Shown piece after piece: positions 16,753-25,996 of a stretch of 64,000 bases of DNA. The notes under the pieces were generated by a model. It was not told the DNA's origin and ran no database searches. It worked only from the letters and a program-made list of their open reading frames with translations. Location of the stretch: contig NZ_FNRT01000002.1 in assembly GCF_900105585.1 (NCBI RefSeq), positions 4,340,001 to 4,404,000 of the forward strand, written 5' to 3'. The translations under genes and the position numbers were made by a program. This DNA comes from Nocardioides exalbidus. GTDB taxonomy: Bacteria; Actinomycetota; Actinomycetes; Propionibacteriales; Nocardioidaceae. The first letter of the stretch is position 1. Each line of letters opens with the position of its first letter.

Positions 16753-17635
16753 AGGTCGCCCCGACCTTCTCCAGCGCGCCGAGCACCCGGCGCACGGCAC
16801 GCCTCTGGGCCCGGTCCGCGCGCAGGATCGCGACGATGTTGCGCCCCGACTCGATCCCGGCGAGCGGCCGCAGCACCACCTCGTCGCCCGCAGGAGCGGT
16901 GAACCGCGGCAGCACCGCCAGCCAGTCGCCGGCACCCACCAGGGCCTCGACGAGCCTGTTGTCGCGCACCCGTTGGCGCACGTCGACGCGCGTGCCGGTC
17001 GCCTCCTCGACCGCCAGCCGCACCGTGTCGAACGGATAGCCGAGGGGTACGCCGATCCACGGCCACGCGGCGACCTCGTCGGGGGTCACCCGGTCCCGGA
17101 CCGCCAGGGGATGGCCCGTCGCCATCGCGATCTCGAGCGGCTCGCGAGCGAGCTGGCGCACCACCAGGTCGTCGGTGTGCGGTGGGACCAGATGCGCGCT
17201 GTGGGCGATGACGATGTCGTGGTCGAGCACCTGGCCGGCGTAGGCCGCCTCGGCGATGTCGACGTCGGTGCACACCACCTCGATCGGTTCGTCGCCGAGC
17301 TCGCGGAGGACGCCCGGGAGCAGGAAGGTCGCGGCGCTGGGCAGCGCGGCCAGCGAGACCACGCCGGCCGCCGTGCCGTGGAACTCCTGCCAGCGCGCCT
17401 CCGCCGCGGTGAGGGCCACCGCGACGTCGCGTGCGGCGTCGGCCAGCACGCGGCCGGCCTCGGTGAGCCGGAGGCCGCGACCGCTCGGCTCGACGAGCGT
17501 CGCGCCGAACGCCCGCTCGGCGCTGCGCAGCTGCTGCGAGACGGCCGACGGGGTGCGGTGGGTCGCAGCGGCGACCGCGGTCACGCTGCCCCGGTCGTCG
17601 AGCTCGCGGAGCAGCTCGAGGTGGCGGACGTCCAT
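16727..17635 (-). CDS. LysR-family transcriptional regulator
   Basis: The 302-residue protein has an N-terminal helix-turn-helix (residues about 1-60: LELLRELDDRGSVTAVAAAT, then PSAVSQQLRSAERAFG) and a C-terminal effector domain with VVSLAALPSAATFLLPGVL at its first strand. It is divergent from an EamA transporter, and a T-N11-A palindrome lies between them, so it most likely controls that exporter and its own gene. The inducer is unknown, possibly a small molecule exported by the neighbour. The ATG lies six bases after a TAGGCT box. Confidence 0.92.
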   Translation of the reverse strand: MDVRHLELLRELDDRGSVTAVAAATHRTPSAVSQQLRSAERAFGATLVEPSGRGLRLTEAGRVLADAARDVAVALTAAEARWQEFHGTAAGVVSLAALPSAATFLLPGVLRELGDEPIEVVCTDVDIAEAAYAGQVLDHDIVIAHSAHLVPPHTDDLVVRQLAREPLEIAMATGHPLAVRDRVTPDEVAAWPWIGVPLGYPFDTVRLAVEEATGTRVDVRQRVRDNRLVEALVGAGDWLAVLPRFTAPAGDEVVLRPLAGIESGRNIVAILRADRAQRRAVRRVLGALEKVGATFSASRSTR

Positions 17636-17641
17636 ATAGCC

Positions 17642-17647
17642 AGCCTA
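17642..17647 (-). promoter_or_regulatory. Leaderless -10 box of the lysR gene
   Basis: TAGGCT on the minus strand, six bases before the ATG at 17635. Confidence 0.5.
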
Positions 17648-17670
17648 CAGATCCGGCGTACTTCTTTTCA

Positions 17671-17691
17671 CTTGTCCTTCACCATCACAAG
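17671..17691. promoter_or_regulatory. Candidate LysR operator (CTTGT-N11-ACAAG)
   Basis: CTTGT at 17671-17675 and ACAAG at 17687-17691 are a perfect inverted repeat 11 bases apart, the T-N11-A form used by LysR regulators. It sits in the 72-base gap between the lysR gene and the EamA gene. Confidence 0.65.
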
Positions 17692-17707
17692 CACGAGGCT
17701 GGGCCGC

Positions 17708-18655
17708 GTGCCCACCCGTCACCGCCTGCTCGCCGTCGTCGTCGCCGTCTGCTGGGGACTCAACTTCCTGGCCATCGACGCCTCCCTGCAGCACTTCCCG
17801 CCGTTCTTCCTGGTCGCACTGCGCTTCGCCCTGATCGCCGTCCCGACGGTGCTGCTCGTGCCCGTGCCGCAGGTGCCGAGGAAGTGGCTGGTCGGCTACG
17901 GCCTCGGCTTCGGCACCTTCCAGTTCCTGTTCCTCTACTGGGGCATGGCCGTAGGGATGCCGGCCGGGCTGTCGTCGCTCGTGCTGCAGGCCTCGGCGCC
18001 GTTCACCGTGGTCCTGGCGAGCCTCTTCCTCCGCACCCGACTCACGCCGCGGGCCGGGACCGGGGTGCTGGTCGCCGTCATCGGGCTCGCGGTCGTCGGG
18101 TGGCAGCGGCTCGACGGCCCGGCCGCGTTCGCGCCCTTCGTCCTCGTGCTGGCGGGCGCGCTGGCGTGGGCGGTCGGCAACCTGTGCACGGCGCAGGCCA
18201 AGGCCCCGAACCCGCTCCACCTCACGCTGTGGATGTCGGTCGTGCCGCCGCTGCCGATGCTGGCGCTCTCCCTCGTGGTCGAGGGTCCGCGCAGGATCGC
18301 CGACTCCCTGACCGACTGGCACTCCCCCGACACCGTCCCGGCTCTCGTCGGGCTGGCCTACACGATCGTGATCGGCACCCTTCTGGGCTCGGGCATCTGG
18401 TCGTGGCTGATGGCCCGGCACCCGGCCGGCACCGTCGCGCCGTTCTCGATGCTCGTCCCCGTCGTCGGGATGAGCGCCGCCTGGGTCGCGCTCGGCGAGA
18501 CGGTCAGCCGCGGTGAGGTGGCCGGCGCCGCGCTCGTCGTCGGCGGCGTGCGGGTCGCGACGAGGCCGCCGCGACCGGCTGTGCTGACCCAGCCGGAGCC
18601 GGAGCCGGAGCTCAGGCCTTCGGACCCACGACCGCGAGCAGCTCGGGCTGGGTGA
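17708..18655 (+). CDS. EamA-family (DMT) transporter
   Basis: A 315-residue inner-membrane protein with about ten hydrophobic helices and two EamA repeats (CWGLNFLAIDASLQHFPPFF near the start of the first; FVLVLAGALAWAVGNL near the start of the second). RhaT/YdcZ-type members export amino acids or metabolites; the substrate is not predictable. The C-terminal 40 residues are soluble and Pro/Arg-rich. The GTG at 17708 gives the standard N-terminus. Its end overlaps the convergent M16 peptidase gene by 44 bases. Confidence 0.9.
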   Translation: MPTRHRLLAVVVAVCWGLNFLAIDASLQHFPPFFLVALRFALIAVPTVLLVPVPQVPRKWLVGYGLGFGTFQFLFLYWGMAVGMPAGLSSLVLQASAPFTVVLASLFLRTRLTPRAGTGVLVAVIGLAVVGWQRLDGPAAFAPFVLVLAGALAWAVGNLCTAQAKAPNPLHLTLWMSVVPPLPMLALSLVVEGPRRIADSLTDWHSPDTVPALVGLAYTIVIGTLLGSGIWSWLMARHPAGTVAPFSMLVPVVGMSAAWVALGETVSRGEVAGAALVVGGVRVATRPPRPAVLTQPEPEPELRPSDPRPRAARAG

Positions 18656-19922
18656 ACAGCTCGCGTGCGAGCTCGGACACGTCGTCGAGGGTGACGGCCT
18701 CGATCCGCGCGACCACCTCGTCGATCGTGAGCAGGTCGTCGTGGACGAGCTCGGCCTTGCCGATGCGCGACATCCGCGAGCCGGAGTCCTCCAGGCCGAG
18801 CACGAGGCCGCCCTTGAGCTGACCCTTGCCGCGCTCGACCTCCTCCTCGGTGAGGCCGTGCTCGGCCACCTTGGCGAGCTCGTTGCGCACGGTCTCCAGC
18901 ACGGCGTCGTACTTGCCGGGCAGGCAACCCACCGCGACACCCACCACACCGGCGTCGGCGTGGTGGGTGGCGAAGGAGTAGACCGAGTACGCCAGCCCGC
19001 GGACCTCGCGGACCTCCTGGAACATCCGGGACGAGGTGCCGCCGCCGAGGGCGGTGTTGAGCACGCCGAGGGCGTAGCGACGCGGGTCCGTGCGGGTCAG
19101 GCCCTTGACCCCGAGCACGAGGTTGACCTGCTCGAGGGGCCGGACCGTGGTCGCGGTGCCGGGGGTGACCTTCCGGGCCTTCTCCGACTGCTCGGACGGG
19201 GTCGGCTCGGACTCGCCGTCGAGGAAGCCCTCGCGGCCGAACGCGGCACGCACCTGGCGTACGACCGACGCGTGGTCGACGTTGCCGGCCACCGACACGA
19301 CCATGTTGCCGGGGCGGTAGTGACGGCGGTAGAAGCGGTGGACCTGCGCCCGCGTCATCGCGCTGATCGAGGCCTCGGTCCCGGCGATGGGACGCCCGAG
19401 CGGGGTGTTGTCACCCCAGGCCTGCTGGGCGAAGAGGTTGTGGACCACGTCGTCGGGGTCGTCGTCGTGCATCGCGATCTCGTCGAGGATCACGTCGCGC
19501 TCGGCCTCGACGTCGGCCGGGGTGATGGTCGAGGCGGTGATCATGTCGCCGAGCACGTCGACGGCCGTGGCCAGGTCCTCGTCGAGGACCCGGGCGTGGA
19601 AGACGGTGTACTCCTTCGTGGTGAAGGCGTTGAACTCGCCGCCCACCGCGTCGAGCGCGACGGAGATGTCCATCGCGGAGCGCTCGGGGGTGCCCTTGAA
19701 GAGCAGGTGCTCGAGGAAGTGCGAGCAGCCGTGCAGGGCCGGCGTCTCGTCGCGGGAGCCGACGTTGACCCACACGCCGATGCTGGCGGAGCGCGAGCCG
19801 GCCATCTGCTCGGTGACGATGCGCAGTCCGCTGGGCAGGACCGTGCGGCGTACGCGCGAGGTCACCGCACCTTCGGCGTCCTTGACGGTGTGGAGGGTGC
19901 GGGTGGTGCCGTTCTTCTGCAC
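18612..19922 (-). CDS. M16-family zinc metallopeptidase (processing-peptidase-like)
   Basis: A 436-residue cytoplasmic peptidase of the M16B type. The inverted zinc motif HFLEH (His68, Glu71, His72) is followed by the distal Glu in AERDVILDEIAMHDDDP. The C-terminal half has the inactive-repeat features, including GGGTSSRMFQEVREVRGLAYSVYSF. A homologous gene follows pnp in many actinobacteria, as here (111 bases downstream on the same strand). The GTG at 19922 has GAAGGA five bases upstream, which favours it over an upstream in-frame start at 19982 that lies beyond the pnp terminator. Confidence 0.93.
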   Translation of the reverse strand: MQKNGTTRTLHTVKDAEGAVTSRVRRTVLPSGLRIVTEQMAGSRSASIGVWVNVGSRDETPALHGCSHFLEHLLFKGTPERSAMDISVALDAVGGEFNAFTTKEYTVFHARVLDEDLATAVDVLGDMITASTITPADVEAERDVILDEIAMHDDDPDDVVHNLFAQQAWGDNTPLGRPIAGTEASISAMTRAQVHRFYRRHYRPGNMVVSVAGNVDHASVVRQVRAAFGREGFLDGESEPTPSEQSEKARKVTPGTATTVRPLEQVNLVLGVKGLTRTDPRRYALGVLNTALGGGTSSRMFQEVREVRGLAYSVYSFATHHADAGVVGVAVGCLPGKYDAVLETVRNELAKVAEHGLTEEEVERGKGQLKGGLVLGLEDSGSRMSRIGKAELVHDDLLTIDEVVARIEAVTLDDVSELARELFTQPELLAVVGPKA

Positions 19923-19977
19923 GGGGGTCCTTCTGTCATGGCGGGCGAGCCACCAGTGTGCTGCTCGGTGTGAAACG

Positions 19978-20015
19978 CCCACGACCGGCCGGCCAGGCGG
20001 CCGACCGGTCGTGGG
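19978..20015 (-). terminator. Terminator after pnp, 11-bp outer stem
   Basis: CCCACGACCGG (19978-19988) pairs perfectly with CCGGTCGTGGG (20005-20015), with a further GGCC/GGCC pairing inside. On the minus strand it follows the pnp stop by 18 bases and is followed by CGTTTC. Confidence 0.7.
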
Positions 20016-20033
20016 TGGTGCGTCAGGTGAGGA

Positions 20034-22268
20034 TCACTCGGCGTCGGTCGCCTCGGCGGCCTCGGCGGCGTCCTCGGTGCCCTCGGCCTCGTCGACGACG
20101 GGGATCAGCGAGAGCTTGCCGCGGTCGTCGATCTCGGCGATCTGGACCTGGACCTTCTGGCCGACGGCCAGGACGTCCTCGACGGCCTCCACGCGCTTGC
20201 CGCCGGCGAGGCCGCGCAGCTTGCTGATGTGGAGCAGGCCGTCCTTGCCGGGGAGCAGCGACACGAAGGCACCGAAGTTGGTGGTCTTCACGACGGTGCC
20301 GAGGTAGCGCTCGCCGACCTCGGGCATCGTCGGGTTGGCGATCGCGTTGACCGCGGCCTTGGCGGCCTCGGCCGCCTCGCCGTTGGTCGCGCCGATGTAG
20401 ACCGTGCCGTCGTCCTCGATGGACAGCGTCGCGCCCGTGTCGTCCTGGATCTGGTTGATGACCTTGCCCTTCGGACCGATCACCTCGCCGATCTTGTCGA
20501 CGGGCACGCGGACGGTGATGATGCGCGGCGCGTGGACCGACATCTCCTCCGGCGCGTCGATGGCCTCGGCCATCACGTCGAGGATCGCCAGGCGCGCGTC
20601 GCGGGCCTGGGTCAGCGCGGCGGCCAGCACCTCGGCGGGGATGCCGTCGAGCTTGGTGTCGAGCTGGAGGGCGGTGACGAACTCGCGCGTGCCGGCGACC
20701 TTGAAGTCCATGTCGCCGAACGCGTCCTCGGCGCCGAGGATGTCGGTCAGCGCGACGTACTGGGTCTCGCCGTCGACCTCGCCGGAGATGAGGCCCATCG
20801 CGATGCCGGCGACGGACGCCTTGAGCGGCACACCGGCCTGCAGGAGCGACAGGGTCGAGGCGCAGACGGAGCCCATCGAGGTCGAGCCGTTGGAGCCCAT
20901 GGCCTCGGAGAGCTGGCGGATCGCGTAGGGGAACTCCTCGCGCGAGGGCAGCACGGGCAGGAGGGCGCGGCGCGCCAGGGCGCCGTGGCCGACCTCGCGA
21001 CGCTTGGGCGAGCCCACGCGGCCGGTCTCACCGGTGGAGAACGGCGGGAAGACGTACTTATGCATGTAGCGGCGGTGCTTCTCCGGGGAGAGCGTGTCGA
21101 GCTGCTGCTCCATCTTGAGCATGTCGAGGGTGGTGACGCCCAGGATCTGGGTCTCGCCACGCTCGAACAGCGCGGAGCCGTGGACGCGCGGGATCACGTC
21201 GACCTCGGAGTGCAGCGGACGGATGTCGGCCAGGCCGCGGCCGTCGATGCGGATCTTGTCGCGCAGGACGCGCTCGCGCACGACCGCCTTGTTGACCGAG
21301 CGGAAGGCCGCGCCGATCTCCTTCTCACGGCCCTCGAACTGGCCGGAGAGCGACTCGAGCAGCGACGCCTTGAGCTCGTCGGTGCGCGCCTCGCGCTCCT
21401 GCTTGTCGCCGATCTGCATGGCGGCGGTGAGGTCGGCCTTCGCGGCGGCCTCGACCGCGGCGTAGACGTCGTCCTCGTAGTCGAGGAAGACCGGGAAGTC
21501 CTGGACCGGCTTGGCGGCCTCGGCGGCGAGCTGCGACTGCGCCTCGCACAGCTGCTTGATGAAGGGCTTCGCGGCGTCGAGGCCGCTGGCCACGACCTCC
21601 TCCGTCGGCGCCTGCGCGCCGCTCTGGATGAGGGCGATGGTCTCCTCGGGGGCCTCGGCCTCCACCATCATGATGGCAACGTCGCCCGAGTCGGTGACGC
21701 GGCCGGCGACGACCATGTCGAAGACGGCGTTCTCGAGCTGCGAGTGCGACGGGAAGGCGACCCACTGGCCCTCGATGAGGGCCACGCGGACGCCACCGAC
21801 CGGGCCGGAGAACGGCAGGCCGGAGAGCTGGGTCGACATGGACGCTGCGTTGATGGCGAGCACGTCGTAGGGCATGTTCGGGTCGAGCGCCATGACGGTG
21901 ATGACGACCTGGACCTCGTTGCGCAGGCCCTTCTTGAAGGTCGGGCGCAGCGGCCGGTCGATGAGGCGGCAGGCGAGGATCGCGTCCTCGCCGGGACGAC
22001 CCTCGGAACGGAAGAACGAGCCGGGGATCTGGCCCACGGCGTACATCCGCTCCTCGACGTCGATCGTCAGGGGGAAGAAGTCGAAGTGGTCCTTGGGCGT
22101 CTTGCCCGCGGTCGTCGCCGAGAGCAGCATGGTCTCGTCGTCGAGGTAGGCCGTGACGGCGCCGGCCGCCTGGCGGGCGAGCAGGCCGGTCTCGAACTTG
22201 ACCGTGCGCTTGCCGAAGGAGCCGTTGTCGAGAACGGTCTCGACAGCGGAGATGATGGGTTCACTCAT
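20034..22268 (-). CDS. pnp: Polyribonucleotide nucleotidyltransferase (PNPase)
   Basis: The 744-residue enzyme degrades RNA phosphorolytically 3' to 5'; in actinomycetes it also adds RNA tails and has been linked to (p)ppGpp metabolism. Two RNase PH domains flank a helical domain, then come a KH domain (VRVPVDKIGEVIGPKGKVI) and an S1 domain (VGERYLGTVVKTTNFGAFVSLLPG). The tail is acidic (EAEGTEDAAEAAEATDAE). The ATG at 22268 gives MSEPIISAVE, the usual start region; no strong ribosome site is seen. It lies directly downstream of rpsO, the classical order. Confidence 0.97.
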   Translation of the reverse strand: MSEPIISAVETVLDNGSFGKRTVKFETGLLARQAAGAVTAYLDDETMLLSATTAGKTPKDHFDFFPLTIDVEERMYAVGQIPGSFFRSEGRPGEDAILACRLIDRPLRPTFKKGLRNEVQVVITVMALDPNMPYDVLAINAASMSTQLSGLPFSGPVGGVRVALIEGQWVAFPSHSQLENAVFDMVVAGRVTDSGDVAIMMVEAEAPEETIALIQSGAQAPTEEVVASGLDAAKPFIKQLCEAQSQLAAEAAKPVQDFPVFLDYEDDVYAAVEAAAKADLTAAMQIGDKQEREARTDELKASLLESLSGQFEGREKEIGAAFRSVNKAVVRERVLRDKIRIDGRGLADIRPLHSEVDVIPRVHGSALFERGETQILGVTTLDMLKMEQQLDTLSPEKHRRYMHKYVFPPFSTGETGRVGSPKRREVGHGALARRALLPVLPSREEFPYAIRQLSEAMGSNGSTSMGSVCASTLSLLQAGVPLKASVAGIAMGLISGEVDGETQYVALTDILGAEDAFGDMDFKVAGTREFVTALQLDTKLDGIPAEVLAAALTQARDARLAILDVMAEAIDAPEEMSVHAPRIITVRVPVDKIGEVIGPKGKVINQIQDDTGATLSIEDDGTVYIGATNGEAAEAAKAAVNAIANPTMPEVGERYLGTVVKTTNFGAFVSLLPGKDGLLHISKLRGLAGGKRVEAVEDVLAVGQKVQVQIAEIDDRGKLSLIPVVDEAEGTEDAAEAAEATDAE

Positions 22269-22491
22269 GGAAGCAGGATCTGCTTTCTCTTCGCGGAGCG
22301 ATCCGCGACGCCGCATGAGGTGCCGGTCTTCGATCGAGGCCCGCAGATCGACGATCTGAGGGCCACTACCGAGGACCGAGCCGGGATTCGCGGGTCGCTC
22401 CTGGATCTGGTGTGTTCAGTTGTGCGTGCAGTGGTGCGTGCACTCGTGCTTCGGGGCCGACACTAGCGCGGCGGGACCCCCGAAACCGAGC

Positions 22492-22522
22492 GGAGCGGCT
22501 CCCCGTGTCGGGGAACCGCTCC
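22492..22522 (-). terminator. Hairpin after rpsO in the rpsO-pnp spacer
   Basis: GGAGCGG-C-TCCCC (22492-22504) pairs with GGGGA-A-CCGCTCC (22510-22522), with one internal mismatch. It starts seven bases beyond the rpsO stop and may terminate or act as a processing site before pnp. Confidence 0.65.
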
Positions 22523-22528
22523 AGGGGT

Positions 22529-22804
22529 TCAGCGTCGGAGGCCGAGGCGCTCGACGATCGAGCGGTAGCGCTCGATCTCGGTCTTCTGCAGGTAGTTCAG
22601 CAGGCGACGGCGCTGGCCGACCAGCAGCAGCAGGCCACGACGGCTGTGGTGGTCGTGCTTGTGCTGCTTGAGGTGCTCGGTGAGGTGCGAGATGCGGTGG
22701 CTGAGCAGCGCGATCTGGACCTCGGGCGAACCGGTGTCGCCCTCGGCGACGGCGTACTCGGCGATGATCTTCTTCTTGGTCTCCGCGTCGGTACCAATCG
22801 ACAT
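22529..22804 (-). CDS. rpsO: 30S ribosomal protein S15
   Basis: The 91-residue protein is the normal length for S15, which binds 16S rRNA and nucleates the 30S platform. The signature LLSHRISHLTEHLKQHKHDHHSRRGLL is present. A strong AAGGAG ribosome site lies six bases before the ATG at 22804, ruling out a longer in-frame start at 22852. It is followed by pnp on the same strand, as in most bacteria. Confidence 0.98.
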   Translation of the reverse strand: MSIGTDAETKKKIIAEYAVAEGDTGSPEVQIALLSHRISHLTEHLKQHKHDHHSRRGLLLLVGQRRRLLNYLQKTEIERYRSIVERLGLRR

Positions 22805-23009
22805 TCGGGGCTCCTTCGGTTCTCGTTGCGCGGCGCGCCCGGGCCTGTTCACCGGGGCACTCTGGTTCCGCGGCCGTCATGACGGCGTGTCACCCGTCCG
22901 GGCAACCGCAGAAGCATATCGAGGCGTGGGACCGAGGCCCAATCCGCGGCGGGCTCCGACCAAAGAACGAATCACGCTTGACCTGCGCACCGCGGGCGCG
23001 ACACCCACC

Positions 23010-23015
23010 TAGGGT
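23010..23015 (+). promoter_or_regulatory. Leaderless -10 box of the frameshifted membrane glycosyltransferase gene
   Basis: TAGGGT ends six bases before the GTG at 23022. Confidence 0.45.
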
Positions 23016-23021
23016 CCACCC

Positions 23022-24273
23022 GTGGTTGTCAAGACATCCTTGATGGAACGCGGGGACGCGCGGACCGTCACGGCCGAGCAGGGACCACGGCCGGGACCGC
23101 TGTCCGGGTGGGCGTGGTGGTGGATCCCGTTGGCCGTCTTCGCGGCCAGCAGGGTGGTGAGCTCGGTGATGCTCCTGCTCGCCGGTCCCGACCAGATCCC
23201 CGTCACGGGCGAGGAGGAGCACTTCCCGCGCGACCCGTCGTTCGCCGACCTCCTCAGCACCTGGGACGGCCGGTGGTACCGCGTGATCGCCACCGACGGC
23301 TACCCCACCGACCTCCCGCGCGAGGGAGACGCCGTCGTCAAGAACGTCTGGGCCTTCTACCCGCTCGTCCCCGGTCTGGCCCGCCTGCTGATGCTGGGCG
23401 GTCTCGGACACGTGTGGGCGGCGAGCACCGTGGCGATGGTGACGTCGGCCGCGGCCTGCGTGGTGCTGTTCGCGATGGTGCGCGAGCGCAGCGACGACTT
23501 CACCGCCGCCCTGGCCGTGGCCACGCTCGTCCTCGGTCCGATCGGCGCGGTGTTCCAGACGACCTACACCGAGGGTTCGGCCCTCCTGCTGGTGCTCCTC
23601 ACCCTGCGTGCCCTCGGTGCACGCCAGTGGGGGCGCGTCGTGGCGTACGGCCTGCTGCTGGCGTTCACACGCCCCATCACGCTCGCCCTGGCCGCCGTGT
23701 GCGGCCTGACGTGGGTCCTGCTGTGGTGGCGGCGCGACACCGAGCCGTTCCCCTCACGGGACCGGGTGCGCCTCGCGGCCACGACGGTGGTGCTCGCCCT
23801 CAGCTTCCTCGCCTGGCCGGCCATCGCCGGGATCGCCACCGGCGAGCGCGACGCCTATCGCACGACCCAGGCCGCGTGGCTCCACCCCGAGGCGGTGTGG
23901 ACGACGTGGCTCTCCGGGGCTGGTCGGGCGCGGCTCGTTCCAGGTCGCGCTGATCGGCACCGTCACGATGGCGCTCGTGGTGTGGGCGGTGGCCCGACGT
24001 GACGCGCGGGCGTGGCCCCGGGAGGGCCGGCTGTGGGCCGTGGTCTACGCCTTCTACATCCTCGCGGCCACGCGGCCGACCCCGAGCGTGGTGCGCTACC
24101 TCGTCCTCGCGGTGTTCCCGAGCTGGCCGCTGCCCGAGCTGTCGCAGCGGTGCGACACGACCGCCAAGCGGGTGGCCCTGGCGGTCCCCGTGCTGCTCCT
24201 CTGCTGCCTGGTCCAGTGGTGCTGGGTGTCGGCGGCCTGGGTGCAGCACGGCGTGTACTCCGTGACCCCGTGA
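23022..24273 (+). pseudogene. PIG-V-like membrane mannosyltransferase, frameshifted
   Basis: The reading frame breaks near 23919, in a GGGG run. Residues 1-300 (to TTWLSG) are in one frame, and the rest (LVGRGSFQVALIG onward to the stop at 24273) is in the +1 frame. Removing one G gives a 416-residue protein that matches the intact paralogue at 24737 with no gap across the junction (25 residues between LSG and RRD in both). The protein has many membrane helices and the WDGRWYRVIATDGYP and WAFYPLVP motifs of PIG-V-type (GT76) mannosyltransferases, which use polyprenyl-phosphate mannose. It may be a recent pseudogene or a sequencing error. Confidence 0.75.
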
Positions 24274-24293
24274 GCGTCCGCGGGGTGACGCGG

Positions 24294-24557
24294 TCAGATC
24301 GCCGGCGGGGGCGGGTCCGACTCGGTGGTGCGCTGCGTTGTCGCCTGGCGACCCGCGGCGTCGGTCGTGGTGGCGGTGGTGGTCGCGCGGCGGCGGGTGT
24401 TCTGCTGGACCAGCGTGAGGAGCAGCCAGACCGCTCCAGCGGCCACGAGGATCCATCCCACCGTGGTGACCTGGACGGGTCCCACCTGCTGCTCGGTCAG
24501 TGCCAGTGACAGCACCAGCCCAACGACGACCAGACCGATCGGTCCTCCGTAACCCAT
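24294..24557 (-). CDS. DUF6458 small membrane protein
   Basis: An 87-residue protein. The N-terminal half has two hydrophobic helices with the family pattern MGYGGPIGLVVVGLVLSLAL and TTVGWILVAAGAVWLLLTLV. The tail is Thr-rich and polar (ATTTATTTDAAGRQATTQ). The function is unknown; such genes are common in actinobacteria. GGGAG lies before the ATG at 24557. It is antisense to, and lies between, the two PIG-V-like genes. Confidence 0.8.
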   Translation of the reverse strand: MGYGGPIGLVVVGLVLSLALTEQQVGPVQVTTVGWILVAAGAVWLLLTLVQQNTRRRATTTATTTDAAGRQATTQRTTESDPPPPAI

Positions 24558-24736
24558 GACGTGCTCCCTTCGTGTGGAGTGCCCGGGACGTGCGGGGCGG
24601 GCGTGATTGTTCCCGGCGGTGAGCAGCACGTCCACCCCTCTCGGGGTGAACGAATCGAGGATTACGGCCCGAGGTACGACCGTCGGCAACTATGCTCGCG
24701 CTGCCCAGCGCCGGGCCGACCGCAGGAGGACCCCCG

Positions 24737-25969
24737 ATGGAGCAGCTGGTGACGAGATTCACCGGTGCTGCCACGCGAGCCCAGACCGCCATGCCCGCAG
24801 GACGCTCGCGGCTGTGGCTCCCGTTGGGGATCTTCGTCGCCAGCCGGATCGTGAGCTCGGTCATGCTGCTGGTCGCGGGGAGTGACCAGGTGACGCCGCC
24901 GGGCTGGACATCCACGTGGCCGGACGACCCGTCCGGTAGTCGGTTGCTCGTGAACTGGGACGGCTACTGGTATCGCACGATCGCGATCCACGGATACCCC
25001 ACCGAGCTCCCGAGAAACGGGGATGGCGTCGTCGTGCAGAACGCCTGGGCCTTCTATCCGATCGTTCCGGCGCTCGCCCGGCTAGTGATGACGACCGGGC
25101 TCGACTATGCCTGGGCAGCCGCCGCCGTAGCGACCCTTGCCTCCGGCGCTGCCTGCACGCTGCTGTTCGGGATGGTCCGCGAGCGCAGCGACAGTTTCAC
25201 GGCCTCACTGACCGTGGCCGTCCTCGTCCTAGGCCCCGTGGGATTGGTGTTCCAAACCGCGTACACCGAGGGCCCTGCCCTCCTAGTGGTGCTGCTGGCC
25301 CTTCGCTCGCTGGGCGCGCGAAGATGGGGGCGCGTCGTGGCGTACGGCCTGCTCCTCTCGCTCACGCGCCCGGTCACCCTCGCCCTGGCCGCCGCGTGTG
25401 GAGCCCTGTGGGTGGTGCTGTGGTGGCGACGTCGCACCGAGCCCTTCCCCGTCCGCGACCGGATCGGGCTGGCTGCGGCGACGGTCGCGGTCGCAGCGAG
25501 CTTCCTCGTGTGGCCGACGGTCGCAGGGGTGGTCACCGGCGAGGGCGATGCCTACCGCCTGACCCAGGCCGCGTGGGTCACCGGGACAGAGGGGTGGACA
25601 ACGTGGTTGTCCGGGACTGCGGGGCTGGGCGCAAGCGCCGCCACCGTCCTCGGCGTGGTCGTGCTGGTCTTCGTCGGGTGGTTCGTGCTGCGACGCGACG
25701 CCGCCGCGTGGCCGCTCGAGGGCAGGCTCTGGGCCGGGCTCTACACGCTCTACATCCTGGCGGCCACCCGGCCGACCGCGAGCGTCGTGCGCTACCTCGC
25801 CCTCGCGGCCTTCCCGTCCTGGCCCCTGCCGGAGGTGTCGCAGCGGTGCCGCACCACCCGGTCCCGGATCGCGCTGGCCGTGCCGGTGGTCGTGGCCTGC
25901 TGCCTCGCCCAGTGGCTGTGGACCTCGCTGGTCTGGGTCCCCCACGGCCCGGTCTCCATCACTCCCTGA
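24737..25969 (+). CDS. PIG-V-like membrane mannosyltransferase (intact paralogue)
   Basis: A 410-residue multi-helix membrane protein. The first extracytoplasmic loop carries WDGYWYRTIAIHGYP and WAFYPIVPALARLVM, the acidic/aromatic signature of PIG-V-like (GT76) polyprenyl-phosphate-mannose transferases. It is closely similar throughout to the frameshifted gene at 23022, so the two arose by tandem duplication. The ATG at 24737 is chosen because AGGAGGA lies seven bases upstream; an in-frame ATG at 24692 would add 15 residues. The acceptor (lipid, protein or glycan) is unknown. Confidence 0.8.
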   Translation: MEQLVTRFTGAATRAQTAMPAGRSRLWLPLGIFVASRIVSSVMLLVAGSDQVTPPGWTSTWPDDPSGSRLLVNWDGYWYRTIAIHGYPTELPRNGDGVVVQNAWAFYPIVPALARLVMTTGLDYAWAAAAVATLASGAACTLLFGMVRERSDSFTASLTVAVLVLGPVGLVFQTAYTEGPALLVVLLALRSLGARRWGRVVAYGLLLSLTRPVTLALAAACGALWVVLWWRRRTEPFPVRDRIGLAAATVAVAASFLVWPTVAGVVTGEGDAYRLTQAAWVTGTEGWTTWLSGTAGLGASAATVLGVVVLVFVGWFVLRRDAAAWPLEGRLWAGLYTLYILAATRPTASVVRYLALAAFPSWPLPEVSQRCRTTRSRIALAVPVVVACCLAQWLWTSLVWVPHGPVSITP

Positions 25970-25996
25970 CCCCCGCCCACGTGCGACGATCGCACC

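Noticed and set aside
22872..22885. 14-base palindrome GCCGTCATGACGGC upstream of rpsO
   Set aside because: Perfect, but short and GC-rich with no promoter element aligned to it; could occur by chance.
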